From: Tricholoma matsutake
Lineage: Eukaryota > Basidiomycota > Agaricomycetes > Agaricales > Tricholomataceae
Length of the DNA: 64,000 nt
NCBI GenBank assembly: GCA_026075535.2
Contig: AP026539.1
Span: forward strand, 5,208,001 to 5,272,000
Direction of reading: 5' to 3'
This document shows, piece by piece, positions 11,046-23,163 of the stretch; positions within the stretch are counted from its first letter, which is position 1, and each line of letters opens with the position of its first letter. Made by a program: the position numbers and the translations under genes. The notes below the pieces were generated by a model that was not told the origin of the DNA, did no database searches, and saw only the letters and a program-made list of their open reading frames with translations.

Positions 11046-11363
11046 CAGGGTAAATCAAGAGTGCGAACTGCGATACACTAGCGTATATTTGGATGAGCAA
11101 AGATGCGAAACAAGCGCTGACAATGTGATGGGGTTGGGTTGAGGAAGGATCGAGGGAGAAATGATTCATCGAATCCTTTTATAAAAGACATATACCAATA
11201 GGACTCTCCATTCAGACTCAGAGTGCATGATGCATGCGGCGGCATGCCCAAGATATAACTTGAAGTCAGCGACATTTCGACCACCGGTCCGTATCCTTTA
11301 CATGACCGTAACCTGGTGTTGCCTAATTTAGTAGCTTAACCTAATCCTAACCGGTTACCGAAA
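11046..11363. other. Region upstream of the FHA gene
   Basis: Probable promoter and 5' leader of the FHA gene. A minus-strand frame at 11078-11284 is open but shows no motif. Near its right end, 11336-11366 reads much like the inner part of the right end of Harbinger B (shared CCTAACCGGTTAC and GAAAA), so a scrap of such an element may be present. Confidence 0.35.
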
Positions 11364-12700
11364 ATGCCGGGTTCCATTGTTGGTGCGATGGTATTCCGGG
11401 TCGAAGGCTGCACCTCCAGGTGTGCCCTTATCAATTTTGGAGACCAACACGGACTTAAGTAATCGGAAGACGATTTTTGGGGCCTTTAGTTGTCGCAACA
11501 CACGATATGAAAGGAGACGTACACATCATGACATTGATCAAGGCGACAGTGAAGTCCGGAAACTTCCACAAGATCAGATATTACATAAATAGCAAATTAT
11601 TATGTACGGCCTCTGCATCAAATTTCCCATGCGTAGAAAACGAATTTCGAGGAAGTATTTGGATGCATCGATACTAGTTTTCCGTCATCGAAGCTGAAAT
11701 GGCTGAAATGTTTCAAGGCGTGAGTCGCCTATCAATCTCACACTTTGGATTACATACATAATTTGTTGCAATCGGAAGCCGGTGAGAAGCCGGACAAACC
11801 TCGCGGAGTTAACCGCCTCCTCCGCTGCGTTGCTCAAGAAAGTGATTAGCAGCGCAAGCGATGCCACTTGCCACTCGCTCTAAAAATGTAGATTTCTAGG
11901 CGCAGATCACACGTACATGGAGAGCAGTGGATAATCTGGAGACGGAAATGGGAGACGGAAATGGGAGAAAACGGTGCGCGCGTTCAACGTTCAACCCTAC
12001 TCTACCAACATCATGTCACAAGCACTCACGATTATGACTTCGCGTGTGAGCTCATGCTTACTCGCTTTACCCGTCCACCTCTGTCATGCTTAATATTCTG
12101 CTGAAATATTCCTATAGCTACATTTCTTAGATATTTGGACGCATGGCTGCTTGTCATATATCATATCCTCCGCAGGAAACTGTTGCACAATGCGTGGATG
12201 ACTGGCATAGGTCTACATCCTGTTGTCACTTTTAGGTACTCACACACGTAATAGGCTTTCAGTGATACATATCCCTGCTTCAGGTTCGTACCGGTTACCC
12301 GATCGATTTATTGCCTTTCCCAGTCTCGCACACAGCACACAATATCCTGACATCATGGACAGACTTCCGAATGTGACGAAGGTTAGCTTTATGTGTCATA
12401 ATCATATGCGACATACGTTTCGCATACGCCACACGGTTTATAAACAAACTGTTGTCGAACCACCTAGAGTTTGTTTTCAGCCGGCACCTGTTACCTGAAT
12501 GGACCTCGCCGACGTTGGGGATTTTTAATTTCCTCTTCTCTTCATCAGATCGGTTACCGTATTACGGATCATGAAGCATGTGTCCACCTTCGCACAATGC
12601 AGCAAATAGCCCAAGTGATTTTCTTCAAAATCATCCCATTTTATCTGCGGCTGCTTTCAAGGAATGAATAGGCGCAGCAGCTAAATGACATGATTGAATT
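11364..12700 (+). other. CpG-rich host-like DNA with unresolved small exons
   Basis: Several short plus-strand frames with possible splice sites occur, for example from ATG 11364 (MPGSIVGAMVFRVEGCTS) and around 12145-12500 (ETVAQCVDDWHR, then RLPDRFIAFPSLAHSTQYPD between AG and GT borders). I cannot link them into one gene or recognise a family, and a minus-strand frame at 11685-11867 competes. Codon-rich, CpG-containing sequence suggests host DNA that is, or recently was, genic. Confidence 0.3.
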
Positions 12701-12873
12701 TGCTTAACACAAGCCATCGAGGAGAGGGGAGGCTACCACCGAGAACAATTTTGCGGCCTTTTAACTTTGTTGTGAGAGACAGCATCTTCCCACCTGAACC
12801 TGCATTCCTTGATACGAAGTGTTCGGAGTTTGCACAATCGCTTGACACGAGAAAGACTTCGTAACATCCCTGG

Positions 12874-13116
12874 TCAATAAATTGCTTCCGACTCGATGAA
12901 GGCCTCTATCTCCAGTGGTCGTAAAAGACCAATGTGTTTAATCTTAAATGGGAAGAGATATATCCCATAGCTGACATCATAAATGTTGTTGAGGCGAAAT
13001 CTTGGTGATGCAGGCCAGCGTCCAGACCAAAGTAGTCGGACATTAGCTTCAGGCCGGGTGTAGCCTGGGTTGGATTTGTCCCAAGACTGAGTTCGTCCTA
13101 ATGGGAGCAGCGGCAT
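12874..13116 (-). CDS. Possible exon of an unrecognised protein
   Basis: An 80-residue frame (containing SNPGYTRPEANVRLLWSGRW) in the CpG-rich island. AG borders occur on the minus strand just upstream (about 13110 and 13065), so it may be an internal exon rather than a whole gene. No family recognised; it could also be chance or a decayed exon. Confidence 0.25.
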   Translation of the reverse strand: MPLLPLGRTQSWDKSNPGYTRPEANVRLLWSGRWPASPRFRLNNIYDVSYGIYLFPFKIKHIGLLRPLEIEAFIESEAIY

Positions 13117-14160
13117 AGCATTACCTAGTAACCAAAGAACATGTGAAACATCACGTCGAAAGGCGGTCTGACAGTGAAAGATTAGCTATAAGCAACGCAT
13201 ATGCTAAGATGCCCCAACTAGATTGTTGAATTGAAAGAGCCAGAACTTAGGAGGGAATGGTAAGTTAAGTATAACGAGTAAAGGCCTACGTTGCACAGCT
13301 CAGGAGGGGAGTTGCATCAGAAACACGTAGTAGGCGACAGAACGTATATCACAGAGTGATTAAGTAAATCAGACAAACAAGCACAAGCGACGGAAATGCA
13401 CCATTTCACTAGAGCTGACCACAGTGTATAGCTTCAGGCATAACTACATGTCACGACCGTTGCGCTGATTATAACTTCCCCTTTCAAACAAACAAGACTA
13501 GGGAAGATTTTTGGAAGATTTAATAAGTTGTTTGGTAACTTGCATGATTTTTTTGCTTGGTGTGGCCAAGACAGGCTATGGAGAAATTTGAGCAGTCTCC
13601 TACCCAGCCGCAGTTCCGGGGTAGGGAGAAAGTGATACGCAATTGAAGATCCTAAGTACAGATGTGATTTTTAGACAATTTTTAGATGTTATTTTTAAAT
13701 GTTATTTTTAGATGAACCGGCAAATTCCATATTTCAAACTCTACACTCCTAATTTCTTCAATCCTTGCACACATCAGTAATTAAGCAAATTAGTTTCCAG
13801 AGGTTTCTCAACCTGAGCAACCACTGAAAACCAATGAAAACCTGGAAACCTCGACATCTCGAAACATATGTCTCATTTGGCGGAAACCAGCTAAAGCTAC
13901 CACAGGCAGAAACCTATGAAACCTAAATAGTATATATAAACCAGAGGAAACTCAGAATATGATTTTCCATTTTGCTGATGCAGCAGCTGGCATTTTACAA
14001 CTGTAAACTACTCAGCTACATGGAGACATACTTATGCATTTGGACAATGGACGACTGCCCACAGGGATCTGGAAAATCAAACATATCTTCAAATGTGACC
14101 CTGGCACATCAGCAAAATCAAGGGTCAACTTATTTAGCTTATTTAGCTTAGAGTCCAACA
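13117..14160. other. No gene seen; edge of the host-like island
   Basis: CpG density falls off across this stretch. Around 13780-13930 a word like GAAAACC/GAAACC recurs irregularly. No open frame with recognisable content and no clear transposon ends were found. Confidence 0.35.
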
Positions 14161-14293
14161 GGGTTGTTCATGGTTGCCATTTTTGGTTCCATTTTTCAAT
14201 CATTTTCTATTTCATTTTGATTCCATTTTCCTCAAGAATGGAACTGAGAATGAACGTAAAATGAATGTAAAATGGAACCCTACCCTTGCTTTT
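14161..14293. mobile_element. Short MITE-like repeat, GGGTTGTTCA end
   Basis: Begins GGGTTGTTCATGGTTGCC and is built of T-rich then A-rich halves (CCATTTT.. / ..AAAATGG), ending near GGAACCCT. The same terminal word opens or closes repeats at 14955-15104 and about 62820-62904. No target duplication could be fixed, so limits are tentative. Confidence 0.4.
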
Positions 14294-14335
14294 ATAAAAA
14301 GGGAACTGAAATTCTTTTCATCTTTTTGGCACTGT

Positions 14336-14588
14336 CACAAGGCCAGCCTCATAATTCCCCCTTTCTGAAATATAGTTAGAAATTCTTTGTGAAATATTAT
14401 ATCTGATACTAAATTTCTACAAACAGAAATTCAAAAAATTACCCATTAGAAATATATTTTGAAAATCAATATTTCTAATGGGTAATTTTTTGAATTTCAG
14501 TTTGTAGAAATTTAGTCTCAAATATAATATTTCACAAAGAATTTCTAACTATATTTCAGAAAGGAGGAATTATGAGGCTGGCCTTGTG
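14336..14588. mobile_element. Foldback MITE, copy 1 (CACAAGGCCAGCC ends)
   Basis: A 253-bp imperfect palindrome. It starts CACAAGGCCAGCCTCATAAT and ends with its inverse; the arms include TAGTTAGAAATTCTTTGTG and AAAAAATTACCCATTAGAAA. It is followed after about 60 bp by a second, closely similar copy. No coding capacity; target duplication unclear. Confidence 0.75.
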
Positions 14589-14650
14589 ATTGTGTGCCAA
14601 CCTATGACCCATGTGAAGCTCAGATTGGACACATTGGAGGCTTTTGTGAT

Positions 14651-14898
14651 GGGCCAGCCTCATAATTTCTCCTTTCTGAAATATAGTTAGAAATTCTTTG
14701 TGAAATATTATATTTGAGACTAAATTTCTACAAACTGAAATTCAAAAAATTACCCATTAGAAATATTGGTTTTCAAAGTATATTTCTAATGGGTAATTTT
14801 TTGAATTTCTGTTTGTAGAAATTTAGTCTTAAATATAATGTTTCACAAAGAATTTCTAACTATATTTCAGAAAGGAGGAATTCTGAGGCTGGCCTTGT
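14651..14898. mobile_element. Foldback MITE, copy 2
   Basis: Second palindrome of the family at 14336-14588, in tandem with it and nearly identical along its arms; the central loop differs. Its left end has lost the first bases of the terminal repeat (GGGCCAGCCTC). Two adjacent copies suggest local duplication or insertion into a shared hot spot. Confidence 0.75.
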
Positions 14899-14954
14899 GT
14901 GTGCCTGATGAGAAAAATGTATTTTTGCTCCATTTTTCTAAAATTTCCTTCCCA

Positions 14955-15104
14955 GGGTGTTCACAGTAACCATTTTTCATGTCATTTTCCATTCAATTTT
15001 TCATTCCCTTTTGTTTGTTCCTCTGCCAAATACATGAAAATGAGCTGAAAATGAGTTTGAAAATGAGCCAAAAATGGCCCAAGAATGGCTACTGTGAACA
15101 ACCC
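14955..15104. mobile_element. About 150-bp MITE, AGGGTGTTCACAGTAACC ends
   Basis: Left end AGGGTGTTCACAGTAACCAT, right end the inverse of GGGTTGTTCACAGTAGCCAT; the interior is a T-rich half followed by an A-rich half, so the whole can fold. Same terminal family as 14161-14293 and the scrap near 62900. Boundaries good to a few bases; no clear target duplication. Confidence 0.55.
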
Positions 15105-15484
15105 TAGTTAAGAAAATTAAGCCTTATTAAGGAAAATAAGTATGTACAATTTGTGCCTTAAAATTGATGACCAGTCAAGCAGATAAGTGACATTTCAGCA
15201 AATAAAGGCTGTAAGGAGCTTGCAAGGCCCAAAGGACTGCTTGACTTATGTTCAAAATTTCTTCTAAGTCCCTCTCAGCATTTCCTGAAAACAGAAATTC
15301 ATGTGTTCATCCTGCAACCACAGGTTGATGACCTGGCAGACGTGGTTGATGATGACAATGTGTACCATCAATGCTGCTGCTGCCATCCTCCCTCTCTCCT
15401 CCCTCTAATACCACCACCAGTTTGTCAACATCCACCCAATACCCACAGCTGCCACCTTGCCAGCACATGATGGAAATGGGCTGC
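15105..15484. other. Low-complexity CCACCA/CTGCC tract, no gene
   Basis: The stretch 15300-15480 has the CAACC/CACCA-rich, trinucleotide-like texture seen inside the hairpin/intron repeats, so it is probably a scrap of one. The minus-strand frame through it (15307-15546) is a composition artefact. Confidence 0.35.
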
Positions 15485-16788
15485 TGATGATGCTCAACCC
15501 AGAAACCCAAACAAAACCCACAAAATGGCTTCAGATGGTATAACACGAGTCAGAGGAAGGATGCAAGGCCCTCGAGATGTCACCTGTCAGACCGACCATC
15601 AAATAGTCATGAAACAACTGCTTGTCAAAGCAGTTTGAGGCTAAAAGAATGTGTTTGGAGGACTTGCAATGATTTTTGAGGGGTTGCAATGATTTGCGAG
15701 ACATTGTGATGATTTGTGAGGTGTTGCAATGATTTTCGAGATGTTGCAATATTTTTCAAAGAAGTTTCGCAAAATTTCAAGTGCGCAGATATGTTCGGAC
15801 GCAAGATCAGGGGACTAGACGAGTAGTAGAAGTGAAGAAAAGGCTAATTGAGGGAAGCGAGAGCAAAAATAGCGTAATGCGAGGAATTTCGAGGAATTTC
15901 GAGGAAGTTTAGCATAAAACCCCAAACTTTGGACTGAATAAGACTAAACTGTACTCTCAAATCACTGTGATCTGGGAGGAAGACGACGACTTTCTGGTTT
16001 TTCTTTGTATCTAGTACATCTTTTTATATAAAATAAAGAAAGTACCTAAAAAGGCTAGAGAACATGAGGCAAACATGTGGAAAACTCAAGGCAAAAGACA
16101 ATATAAGTATATCAGAACAATAAAGCGAGCCTAGAAGGGGTGAATATAACACATGATGAAGAAATAATAAGAAAGAATAGCTAAAACCAGACTGTCCTTG
16201 TTATAAATTGAATAAAAGATCGGAAACTGCTTTGAGCGGATTGTATGTGTGCACATGCGGTTGAAATGTGTTCGATATACTCGATATAGTGTCCCATGTG
16301 TCCAGCATGTGTCTGAAGATTGTTTGAACAGGAAATACTGTGTCCAACAATGTTTTTCAAGGTTCGATGTTTTCTGAAGATTTTCAAAGATTCTTTGGAC
16401 TTCATTCGTGGCCCAATATTGGTGCGATATTGTTCGACAATGGTAGGGGATACGTCTGGCATGTGTGCGATGACAATTGGGATAGCGATATAGTGTCCAA
16501 TGTTGATTTTCGATGTTCAATGATTTTCGAAGTCAGTCGAGGAAATATCGGACCTGTTTGAAGGCCGATATTGCTGTGATATTGCTTGATACTGGTTTGG
16601 AACTCATCGACGATGTTTCAGGTGTATGTCCTGAGCTGTACGAAGGTCAGGGGAGTTGTACTATAGTGGCTGAAGGCATACAAAGAATTTCGAGGTGTCG
16701 TGAAGAGTTTCGAAGCGTTGCGAAGGATTTCAAAGCATTCTCATGACTTTGTAGAGCTTTGTAGAGCATCATAGAGTAGGGACTACCA
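15485..16788 (-). repeat. LTR (family B) of a gypsy-type element
   Basis: Begins TGATGATGCTC and matches the solo LTR at 30060-31055 in long blocks, including ATATGTTCGGACGCAAGATC, AATAGCGTAATG and AACATGAGGCAAACATGTGG. It also shares its end layout with the LTR at 28.4-29.3 kb. The right end (GGACTACCA, about 16788) is inferred from the related LTRs. No internal element sequence adjoins it, so it is probably a solo LTR. No target duplication was found. It retains many CpG sites, so it is younger than the 30-kb copy. The gypsy element at 16815 begins just after it. Confidence 0.6.
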
Positions 16789-16814
16789 TGGATGGCCATC
16801 ATCTGGATGACCAT

Positions 16815-18076
16815 TGTGGCAGGGAATGTAGTCTGCTGGTAGTCCATTGACCGCGTGGTCATGTTGCAAGAGGTCAGCTAAGCAGGGTCGGCAGTATTAA
16901 GGTTTTGGACAGAGTGGACGGGCCTTAAGCTCGTTTGGGAGGGGATAGAAGGTGAATAGAACATGGTGATACGTTCGAGGCCGAACGCATCGTGTAAGGA
17001 TTATTGACAATGCAGTCAAAACGCGATCAACAGGGTCATGTGGCAATGTTATTGAATATGAGAAATGGGCGCATCGAATAGTAATGGCTCGATGGATGGA
17101 TAAAAAAAGAACTGTGCTCCTTGGAATATAACTTGTAATGATAAAACTTCGGGGAAACAGGGAAACCTAAGCCAACAGACTTGAAACTTAACTACTTAGC
17201 TAATATTCTACACCTTAGTGTGCAGTAGACTTGAAGGACTTTGTATTCTTGAGGAGAGACTTAAGTAGAGACGTAAACTGTGAGTAAAAAGTCTGATACT
17301 CCATTCGAAAGGTGGGAGGACACCTATATACAAATCACTGGTACTGAAAATGAAAAACCCTTATCGCACGCGTTCTCTTGCGCCAATGGGACCAATCAAC
17401 AAGAATGATAAACTATCTAAGAAGCATGAAAGTCCGATCTGGGAAGTGTTGATGATCTTCAAGATTGTTGTGGTGTTTGTGAGGCAGATGATATTGGGGT
17501 GGCATCGTCAAGTCCTCATCTCGGGGTTTCACTAACTGGGAATGACTTGGGGAGAGGACTGTCTTCGAGGCTCTCTATTGACATGACGCAACTTGTGCCC
17601 CCAGCAAGCATGGAGAGCAGGCAAATCCAGACCCTCGACCCTACCATCCAGTTGATCAACCTGTTGATCTGGATGTTGACTTGCCACTAAAGGGGGGATT
17701 CGGGTCAATAGCCGGATTGTCATGGTAAAAGGTTCTTTTTAGACTGGGAAGAATTGTAATAAAAGGAAAATGAAAAACCAGCTCCGATTCTTCTCGTCGA
17801 AAATGGAACTGTCGGCACGAGGTACCAAGGAAGCATCGAAACTTGAAGGGATGCATGATTGGCGCATTGCATGTGGAAGTTGTCGTTGTCATGTCAGAAG
17901 GGATCAGATAATAAACTATAAGTAATAAAAGGAAAGTTAGCAACATGAAATATTGATGAATGCGAGGAATAGTGCAAATATACAAGAGCCCAGCTGTTCT
18001 GGTGCACAATGGTGCGGCTGTGACAAAGTTCCCGTGAACGGGAAAGTTGGCAAACAGGCCAACTGACCCATCCACA
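16815..18076 (-). repeat. 3' LTR of element 1
   Basis: 1262 bp, from TGTGGCAGGG to CCATCCACA. It keeps CpGs that the other LTR has lost (for example the cluster near 17365-17390) and has lost others that its partner retains. Directly inside it (18091-18112) lies a small perfect palindrome, TGCATGAT/ATCATGCA; no purine-rich primer tract is evident there on the coding strand. Confidence 0.92.
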
Positions 18077-18143
18077 AGTGGGGGGTACTTTGCATGATGC
18101 CCCCATCATGCAGGGAACCAGAAGAATGACCTGCAATATAAAT

Positions 18144-21100
18144 TCAGTGAAGCATACTAGCAGAAGAGTTTAAGAAGTGGTTTGTCATCTCGACGAGGTC
18201 AGAAATGTTGTGTGTGCAGCACGCAGTCTCGATGTAAGGCAGTGGAGCTGGGAACATGGGATCTAAAAGTATACATTCTTTAGCATCCACGGCTCCAAGA
18301 AGGTCGTCGAGTTCCCCAATCATTGAAGTGGTATACTCCAACCGTTGTCCAATCCAAAATATGGGGTATTTGATGAGGCCATTGTTGTAAGGCAGCATCC
18401 AATACCCATGCCAAACTGGACCATCGAGGGGAACCTGAGTGATCGGGTAGGGACAAATGGTGGTCGAGGAGGACATGGATTTGATTGTCTGATTCTCCTT
18501 CCTGTAGTAAAATATTTTCAGCCGATCTTTTGCTACTTTACCCTGTTTCACTGTGTTGTCAATTTCCCTTGATTGATACGAATGGTCGCTCAGCTTCTGG
18601 TGGATCACGAAGGGCCCTGACCAACGAGGCGTCCCTTTGTTCCCATGTTGATTATCAAGCCACGTCTCGTGAAGCAGTACCCAAGTTCCTATGTCAAAGT
18701 TGTTCTCGACGAAATACTTGTACCTTTTATTGAACGCGTCGATGGAATGTTGGTGTTCATGCTTCTGTCGCTCTAGCACATCTTGTAGTACAGTGTCACG
18801 TTGGCTGATTTGCAGAGTCCGAATTGTGATGAGATCCTCAGTGTTGACTACCTTATCCTAGTCTAGAGTTTCCCATGTGCGATCCGAAATGTAAAATACT
18901 AAAAGGGGGTTATGTCCATAAAGGAGGAAATATGGGATATACCCTGTTATGCGAGAGACCGTACAGCGGATCACCAAAAGTATGGCATACAAGTAGCTCG
19001 GCCACTTGCTTGTCTTGGAGCCACAAATGCAAAGGAGGGTGTTGACAATGACTTGGTGTGCCCGTTCCACGACAGCGTTACCTTGTGGATGATAAGGAGA
19101 AGAAAAGATTACTGTAATGCCATACTGATCAAAAAGAATCTTTGCGGCACCCTGAAATTTGGAACCATTGTCCACAATGCAGTATGGGATGCAACCAAAC
19201 CTGCAAATGATCTCTTCGTAGATAAACTTTGCCCAAGTCTTCGAATCGTTCTCCCTTGCTGCTCGAGCCTCTGGCCAACCCACAGCTGGCTCCACCACTT
19301 GTAGTAAGTAGTGCATCCCGCCATGTCCTTTGGGCATGTGAATCATGTCCAGGTGGAAGCAACAAAGTATAGATGAGTTCCATGTTGGTGAGAAGGGGAT
19401 TTTGGGACGCCTCTTTGAATGTAACTGGCATCCATAGCAGGAGCGAACAAAGTAAGCAACCTCGTCATAGAGGTTTGGCCAGTAATAGCATTCCACCAGA
19501 AGCTTGTAAGTTCCATCACGCCCACAGTGTCCCACTTCGTTATGTACCTGCGCTAAAAGGGATTTTCGCTTCTCAATGTCAGTAATGACTAGACGTGGAT
19601 TTTTTCCGCCTCTCGCAAGCTTCCAAAGGCATTCCTTGTAAACCACATAAGTCTGTGTTCTCGACAAGAACTGCTTCCTCTCCTTCAGATTCTCACAGCA
19701 TGTTGGTAGTATGCCATCCTTTAGATAGTCCAACATCTCTCACCAAAGCTCTGGCGATTTGAGGTCTTTTACCCCATAAGCATGCAAAATACAGGGTATG
19801 TACCCCTCCGCATTGACATCTTCGTAGCCACAACAGGTATCAATGCTAGGAATTGAGTGCCTCCCATAGCCAGAACTTGGGTTAGACACAGCGTGCGAGA
19901 GCGCACCTTTCCCTTGGATTGACATGAATTCATAACCATATACCATAATTTCTGTCCCAAATACCTCATCGCCAAGTGATATCTCAACCACTTCATAGGT
20001 CGGCGTGTGTTGGTTTTCGAATTCATGTCCCATGTATGTCAGAGCGTCCATACTCTTGAGTAATGATGCCACAATTAGGCCTTCCTTAGCTTGAGCTGAC
20101 ATTGTTCGCATGGGGTCAAAGTTGAACCCGTTGTATTCCCTGATCCATTTGACGTCTTCATCATGCAGAAAGTCTTGTTCGTCGAATACAGGCACTGCGA
20201 TTGTCGATATAGTCATGAATGAAAGGTAGTCTCCAAAAACCACACCTGGTTGAGGGCATAAGGAAGCTGCCATGGAATAGAATAATTTGTGAGCAGCGAT
20301 GTTCAGTATTTCAGAGGATGAGGGGATGAAAGAGGAATTGTGGGGTAAAATGAGAGGTTGTTGGTCTATGCATGAGCTTCCTATAAATTTGTCGAGGTAC
20401 TCTTCCGCATCTTCATCATCAGAATCTTCTGTGCTTTGTCTTCTTCGTGACAGCCCATCAGGTGCAAGGTGCTTATCCGCTGGAACGTGGTTGACTTCAA
20501 AATCAAAGAGAGAAAGGTACATTACCCAACATGTCATTGGCATGTTCAGCAGATCAGGAGACTTCATCATTTCTATCAGAAATTTAGCATCCACATCTAG
20601 ACGGAAATGTATACCCCAGATTCTGTGTCGCAGATCCTTGATTGCTCGAAAAACACCAAAGAGTTCACATTTTGGTTGTGAATACCGGGACTCTACCTTG
20701 CTGAACGTGCAGGAGCCAAAAAGCGCAGGGTGCTTCTCCCCTTTTACATTTTGGTAGATGACCCATCCAGCGCCATTGGAATACAAATTGACAGCCACAA
20801 TAATCAGGCCCTCATCAGTACTCCTAGGTTGGGGGGTGATCAGCTTCGCAGACTCGTAATTTACACGCACTAAAACTGGGGTGCTCGAGACCAATTTTTT
20901 CATTATGTCCAAAGCTTCTCGTGCTATATCATTGAAATAGAAGTCTTGGTCAGTAAGCCTTGGGAGAAGCATCAGAGGCTTGGCAATGAGGGAGAAATTT
21001 CTTATCCATTTCCGACCGACTCCAGCAGTTCCGAGGAACCCATGGACCTCTGTGAGGTTATGTGGTTCAGGCCAATTGAGAATTTTCGTTACCAACCCAT

Positions 21101-22135
21101 GAGCCAAGTGCCAACCATCTCTTGATACAATAGTGCCTACCATGCCAAGCCTTGGGGTAGCCAGGATAGTCTTCCATCCTGAGGCTGTTATGCCAGCCAT
21201 GATGAACCTAAGCAGTATGCGGTCTACGGCTGTGGCATACTCATAAACAAACCTCCTGATTCTGGGTGATATCTCTTCATTGTCATAGGTAGAAGTCCCT
21301 CCTGCAAAGGTTACATCATCGATAAATACATCGCTATTCTCTGGTATTTCTTCTTGTAATGTGTGCCTTGTACACTGCTGGAATTCCGGAACTGAGTTTG
21401 TAGCACCTTGGGGAAGAACTGTGAGTCAATGCAGGCCAATCATAGAGTTGAATGTTGTGAGTGGGTGTGACCCTATAGCTAGGACATGCCCATCGTAACC
21501 TGAAAACAAATCAGCCAAGCCATAGATAACCCTACCAACTAGGCCCTCCACGAAATTGTCAATGCGTGGAGGTAACACTGAGTCGTGCACCATAACTTTG
21601 TTAAGTTCTTGAACATCATGGACAATGCGCAGACCGAGCTTCTTCAGCACTGTGAAGATTCTAGATCGGTAGGATGACGTTGAGTACTCGTATTTTCCCG
21701 CCGCCTTCTGGTCCAGGAGCATCTGTTGGATGGTATCTTTGATAGCCTTTGGAATGCGAATAGGTGGTTGTACCCAGTGTGTGTGTTCTATAATGGGGAT
21801 TTCATAGTTGGGGAAATATTCACGAGAAAAGGTACCTCTTTCTTGTCACGAGTCCTAATCACAAAAACTAGTAAGTCAATTTCACGGTTAGAGAGAAAAC
21901 CTTCAGGAATCATTGCAAGCATAAAGTCGAGGCGCTCTCATGACAAATGGGCTGTAGGCTCAAAATCCGCAAGAAATGGGGGATCAATAGGCAATTTGAC
22001 AAGTTCGGGGATAATTATGGGTCTGAAGATTTGTCCTGCAGGATCCGGCATGTAGGTTGGTACTGGATGAACTTTGCGATCGACTGGCTTATACCTTCTC
22101 CCTGCATTTGTATACTGTGGTTGGTCATCAGCCAA
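18144..22135 (-). pseudogene. Element 1 pol: reverse transcriptase, RNase H, integrase
   Basis: Copies the element RNA to DNA and inserts it. Reading right to left: RT begins around 22135 (KPVDRKVHPVPTY linker); YRSRIFTVLKKLGLRIVHD and LADLFSGYDG lie in 21722-21426; LTVLPQGATNS and the catalytic FIDD follow at about 21415-21295. RNase H occupies about 20830-20420 (SNGAGWVIYQ, CELFGVF, HLAPDGLSR). Integrase at 19736-18858 has the HHCC finger (HNEVGHC..CYGCQLH), Asp in FHLDMIH, Asp in IVDNGSKF and Glu in NAVVERAHQ. The tail at 18779-18144 has a GPF motif (RWSGPFVI); no chromodomain seen. TGA stops at 21938, 21426 and 19740, TAG at 18858, and a lost base in a four-T run near 21828 break the frame. 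Confidence 0.88.
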
Positions 22136-22548
22136 AGCTCATTGAGTCCATGATGAATTCAATGGTATTGAAGAGGAGGGGGCTGCAAAATAAAAACTTC
22201 TAAGGAGGGAATCATAAGCGTTGGGCGGAGAGAGCAAGGAAATCAAATTGGAATCTTCATCTTCATGTTCACCTACTAAACATTGCAAGGATCATCCAAC
22301 ATAGGGCACAGGTGCATCCTGAAACTTGTCAGGCATGGAATGCGCACCTGGCTTCAATTTTCTGAGTCAGAGACATCTTCAATTGCAGAAGGTTTTCCCT
22401 GGAAGGTCAGTTTATCAGTGTTGCATGGTGCGTTAGCAGCTACAAGCTGAATCGAAAGCATGGGCATTTTTCCCCACTCTCTATCTCCATCTTTCCAGAT
22501 ACACATCTCGACTACTCCCGTCCATGAGTACAATAGTGAAACTGAATG

Positions 22549-23148
22549 TCATTGCAGCCAAGGTTGCCCAAGTATTACGTCTTGTTTGCCCATTCCCTCT
22601 CGGCTCACGAAGAAATGGTGATCGAAGTGGTGGCCACTGCAGACTAATGGAACATCACGACAACACCCCACAAGGGGCACTGCACCACCGTTGATCCCCT
22701 TGAGTGACCAGCGTGCTCTGTTGACATCAAGTGGCAAGTTTGTTTGTCGATATAGTTCATCTGAGACCAAGTTGAGTTCCGAGCCTGTGTCAACCATAAA
22801 AATGACTGGTTGTCCAGCTATCTTCCCCTCAAAATGACCTGTTGTCATGGCAAAGAGAGGACTGGTGTGTATCTTGACGGCTGAGGAGTACCGGAGGAGG
22901 ATGTCATCTACGTCCTCACTATCTTCATCGTACGATAAGAGGAGTTCCGAGTTGGAGAATCGATTTTTGTTCCCATTTTGGGGGTCCTCATCAGTGTTCA
23001 TTGTGGTATCAGTAAGCGTTGAGTCATCTAGGGAGGTGGCAACTATTGGCTTTGAAGTGTACTCACGTCGAGTCTTTGTGAGACCTGCAAACCGCTTCTG
23101 GAGGTCAGGGGATATTCCTAGAATTTCTTTTAGTGGCAAGGTAATCAT
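22549..23148 (-). pseudogene. Element 1 aspartic protease region
   Basis: Cuts the gag-pol polyprotein. The active-site motif FMVDTGSELNLVSD lies at about 22800-22760, followed by the flap-like segment and the family's ILGQPWLQ close. It is in the same frame as gag, separated from it by a TGA at 23164 and ended by a TGA at 22549 where related elements would carry Arg. A frameshift in 22140-22540 separates it from RT. Confidence 0.8.
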
Positions 23149-23163
23149 AGTGTCTAGAATTTT

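Noticed and set aside
17656..18136. Minus-strand frames of 139 and 80 residues at the edge of the 3' LTR of element 1
   Set aside because: They lie in the LTR, recur in the other LTR with changes, and continue no pol domain.
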